Shown here piece by piece: positions 62,254-64,000 of a stretch of DNA of 64,000 nucleotides. The notes under the pieces were generated by a model. That model was not told the origin of the DNA. It saw only the letters and a list, made by a program, of their open reading frames with translations, and searched no databases. Within the stretch, counting starts at the first letter, position 1. Each line of letters opens with the position of its first letter. This DNA comes from Massilia varians. GTDB lineage: Bacteria > Pseudomonadota > Gammaproteobacteria > Burkholderiales > Burkholderiaceae_D. The position numbers were made by a program, and so were the translations under genes. Where the stretch lies: contig NZ_AP026966.1 in the NCBI RefSeq assembly GCF_027923905.1, positions 3,907,001 through 3,971,000 on the forward strand. The letters are read 5' to 3'.

Positions 62254-64000
62254 GCGCCGATCCTCTCGGGCTTGTTCGGCGCCGGTCCGCGCTTGTCCCC
62301 ACCCCTGCGTTGCGCCAGGCGGTCGAATGCCAGGTAGATCACCGGCGTGGTGAACAGGGTCAGCAGCTGGCTCACGATCAGGCCGCCGAAGATGGCCAGG
62401 CCCAGCGGACGGCGCAGCTCGGCGCCCTCGCCCGTGCCCAGCATCAGCGGGACCGCGGCGAACAGGGCGGCGAGCGTGGTCATGATGATCGGACGGAAGC
62501 GCAGCAGCGCGGCCTGGCGGATCGCGTCCAGCGGCGCCTTGCCCTCGTCGCGCTCGGCCTCGATGGCGAAGTCGATCATCATGATCGCGTTCTTCTTGAC
62601 GATGCCGATCAGGAGGATGATGCCGATGATGCCGATCACCCCGAGCCCCTGCCCGGTCACCCACAGGGCCAGCAGCGCGCCCACGCCGGCCGACGGCAGC
62701 GTCGACAGGATGGTCAAGGGGTGCACATAACTCTCGTACAGCACGCCCAGCACGATGTAGACGCAGACCACGGCCGCCAGGATCAGCCACAGCTGGTTCG
62801 ACAACGAGGCCTGGTAGGCGCCCGAGGCGCCGAGGAAGGTCATGCTCACCGCATTCGGCATCTTGATCTCTTCGGCCGCTGCGCGGATCGCGTCCACCGC
62901 GGTGCCGAGCGAGACGCCCGCGGCGGTGTCGAAGCCGACGGTGGCGGCCGGGTACTGGGCCACGTGGGTGATCTGCAGCGGCGCCTCAGCCTCGCGGATG
63001 GTGGCCACCGCCGACAGCGGGGTCGGCTGGCCCGAGCTGGTGCGCAGCTGCAGGTTGTTCAGGCTGGCCGGCGACATCGCCCCATCCCCGTCCTCCTGCT
63101 GGGCCTCGAGGATCACCCGATACTGGTTGGTCTCGGTGAAGATGGTCGAGACGATGCGCTGCCCGAAGGCGCTGTAGAGCGCGTCATCGATCGAAGCCGC
63201 CGTGATGCCCAGGCGCGAGGCGGTGTCGCGGTCGATGTCGATGTAGGCGGCGCTGCCGACCGCGCCGGCGTCGGTGGTGGCGTTGCGCACTTCCTTTTTC
63301 TTCGCCATCTGGGCGACCAGCTTCCTCGCCCATTCGTTCACGGTGGCGCTGTCGGCGCCCTCGATCGACAGGCGGTACTGGGTCGGCCCGCTTTCGGCGT
63401 CGATGGTCAGGTCCTGGGTCGGCTGCAGGTACAGGGTCACGCCCGCCACCTCGGCCACCCGGCTGCGCAGCCGGTTCATGATCGCTTCCTGGTCGCCGCG
63501 TTCCTCGGACTTCAGGTTGATCAGCATGGTGCCGGTGTTGAGCATGGTGTTGTTGGCCGCGTCCACGCCCACGTAGGAGCTGAGCGAAGCGACCGCCGGA
63601 TCCTTCAGCACTTCGGCGGCGGCAAGCTGCTGCAGCCTGGCCATCTCGGCATAGGAGATCGACTGGCGCATCTGCAGCCTGGCCTGCAGCTGGCCGGTGT
63701 CCTGGGTCGGGAACAGGCCTTTCGGAATCACGACCCACAGCAAGGCGGTCAGCACCAGGGTGGCCAGGGCCACCAGCAGGGTCAGGCCCTGGCGCGCCAG
63801 CACCCAGCCGAGCGCCACGTCGTAGCGCCCGATCACGCGGTCGAAAAAGGCCTGGGACTTTTGCGCGAAGCGGCCCGGGCGCTCCTCCGCATGGCTCTTG
63901 AGCCAGCGCGCCGACATCATCGGCACCAGGGTGAGCGACACCACCATCGAGATCAGGATGGTCACGGCAAGGGTCACCGCGAATTCGCGGAACAGGCGGC
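62250..64000 (-). CDS. mdtB: RND efflux permease, MdtB-type subunit, 5' end beyond the window
   Basis: At least 583 residues are seen, ending with a C-terminus like MdtB. The visible part covers the second half: FREFAVTLAVTILISMVVSL, GQLQARLQMRQSISYAEMA, AGVSLGTAVDAIR, TFLGASGAYQASLSNQLW, GIVKKNAIMMIDFAIEAERD. The frame is open to the end at 64000. It is translationally coupled to the MdtC-type subunit. The membrane fusion protein (MdtA type) is presumably further upstream, outside the window. Confidence 0.9.
   Translation of the reverse strand, partial: RLFREFAVTLAVTILISMVVSLTLVPMMSARWLKSHAEERPGRFAQKSQAFFDRVIGRYDVALGWVLARQGLTLLVALATLVLTALLWVVIPKGLFPTQDTGQLQARLQMRQSISYAEMARLQQLAAAEVLKDPAVASLSSYVGVDAANNTMLNTGTMLINLKSEERGDQEAIMNRLRSRVAEVAGVTLYLQPTQDLTIDAESGPTQYRLSIEGADSATVNEWARKLVAQMAKKKEVRNATTDAGAVGSAAYIDIDRDTASRLGITAASIDDALYSAFGQRIVSTIFTETNQYRVILEAQQEDGDGAMSPASLNNLQLRTSSGQPTPLSAVATIREAEAPLQITHVAQYPAATVGFDTAAGVSLGTAVDAIRAAAEEIKMPNAVSMTFLGASGAYQASLSNQLWLILAAVVCVYIVLGVLYESYVHPLTILSTLPSAGVGALLALWVTGQGLGVIGIIGIILLIGIVKKNAIMMIDFAIEAERDEGKAPLDAIRQAALLRFRPIIMTTLAALFAAVPLMLGTGEGAELRRPLGLAIFGGLIVSQLLTLFTTPVIYLAFDRLAQRRGGDKRGPAPNKPERIGA

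Noticed and set aside
58936..62337. A 1133-codon frame on the plus strand, antisense to the RND permease
   Set aside because: Its His/Gln/Arg-rich composition is a codon shadow of a high-GC gene; no start, no domain, and the opposite strand has a clear RND protein.

Overview
The window looks like a high-GC betaproteobacterial chromosome, most likely Burkholderiales of the Oxalobacteraceae/Massilia type. This is inferred from gene content and order: dapC-dapD-pilU-arsC-like-dapE-prmB in one run, an ompR/envZ pair, MdtBC-type RND permeases, several TonB-dependent receptors, and strong G/C-ending codon use. No rRNA, tRNA or CRISPR array was recognised.

Layout. 0-9 kb: tail of a RidA-family gene, a PLP aminotransferase, a wrecked response regulator/GGDEF gene, then a leftward block of FGGY kinase, EgtB/SenA-like enzyme, SbmA/YddA-type ABC exporter and MscS-like channel. 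8.8-16.9 kb: the lysine/diaminopimelate genes dapC, dapD and dapE interleaved with pilU, an ArsC-like reductase and prmB, followed by an ABC-F ATPase. 17-24.4 kb: a Fur-box-linked siderophore receptor, a lone cheW, Nudix, DUF817, NTF2-like and FapA/DUF342 genes. 24.5-25.2 kb: a short ORF-less group II intron just behind a terminator hairpin. 25.2-32.9 kb: a small secreted protein, ompR-envZ with an unrecognised coiled-coil membrane protein, an unusual aminotransferase, and a GbsR-type regulator plus epimerase. 33-36.2 kb: an accessory island with a complete IS5-family element (4-bp target duplication GTTT), an orphan hcp, a phage-type lysozyme and a secreted protein that may be its immunity partner. 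36.2-48.5 kb: threonine-lyase-type enzyme, a large 7TM-GGDEF-EAL protein behind a FeeM-like N-acyl amino acid synthase, PhzF, SdpR/SdpI, LysR and MFS, GST, and a DUF535 gene with an internal amber codon. 48.5-53 kb: a TPP riboswitch in front of a TonB-dependent receptor, and nearby a pnuC-type transporter overlapping a NadR-like kinase. 53-64 kb: two convergent secreted peptidases (S9 and S46) and a tripartite RND efflux operon whose upstream end leaves the window.

The most interesting parts are the TPP-riboswitch receptor with the nearby PnuC/NadR-like pair (possible thiamin salvage), the hcp-lysozyme island, the terminator-associated ORF-less intron, and the FeeM-like synthase next to a c-di-GMP enzyme. 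Four genes are broken by single-base lesions, internal deletion or a stop codon (REC-GGDEF, VOC, HDOD, DUF535). These may be real decay or assembly errors. A dispersed inverted-repeat family sharing GTAGGGTGG termini occurs three times, always just after a gene.
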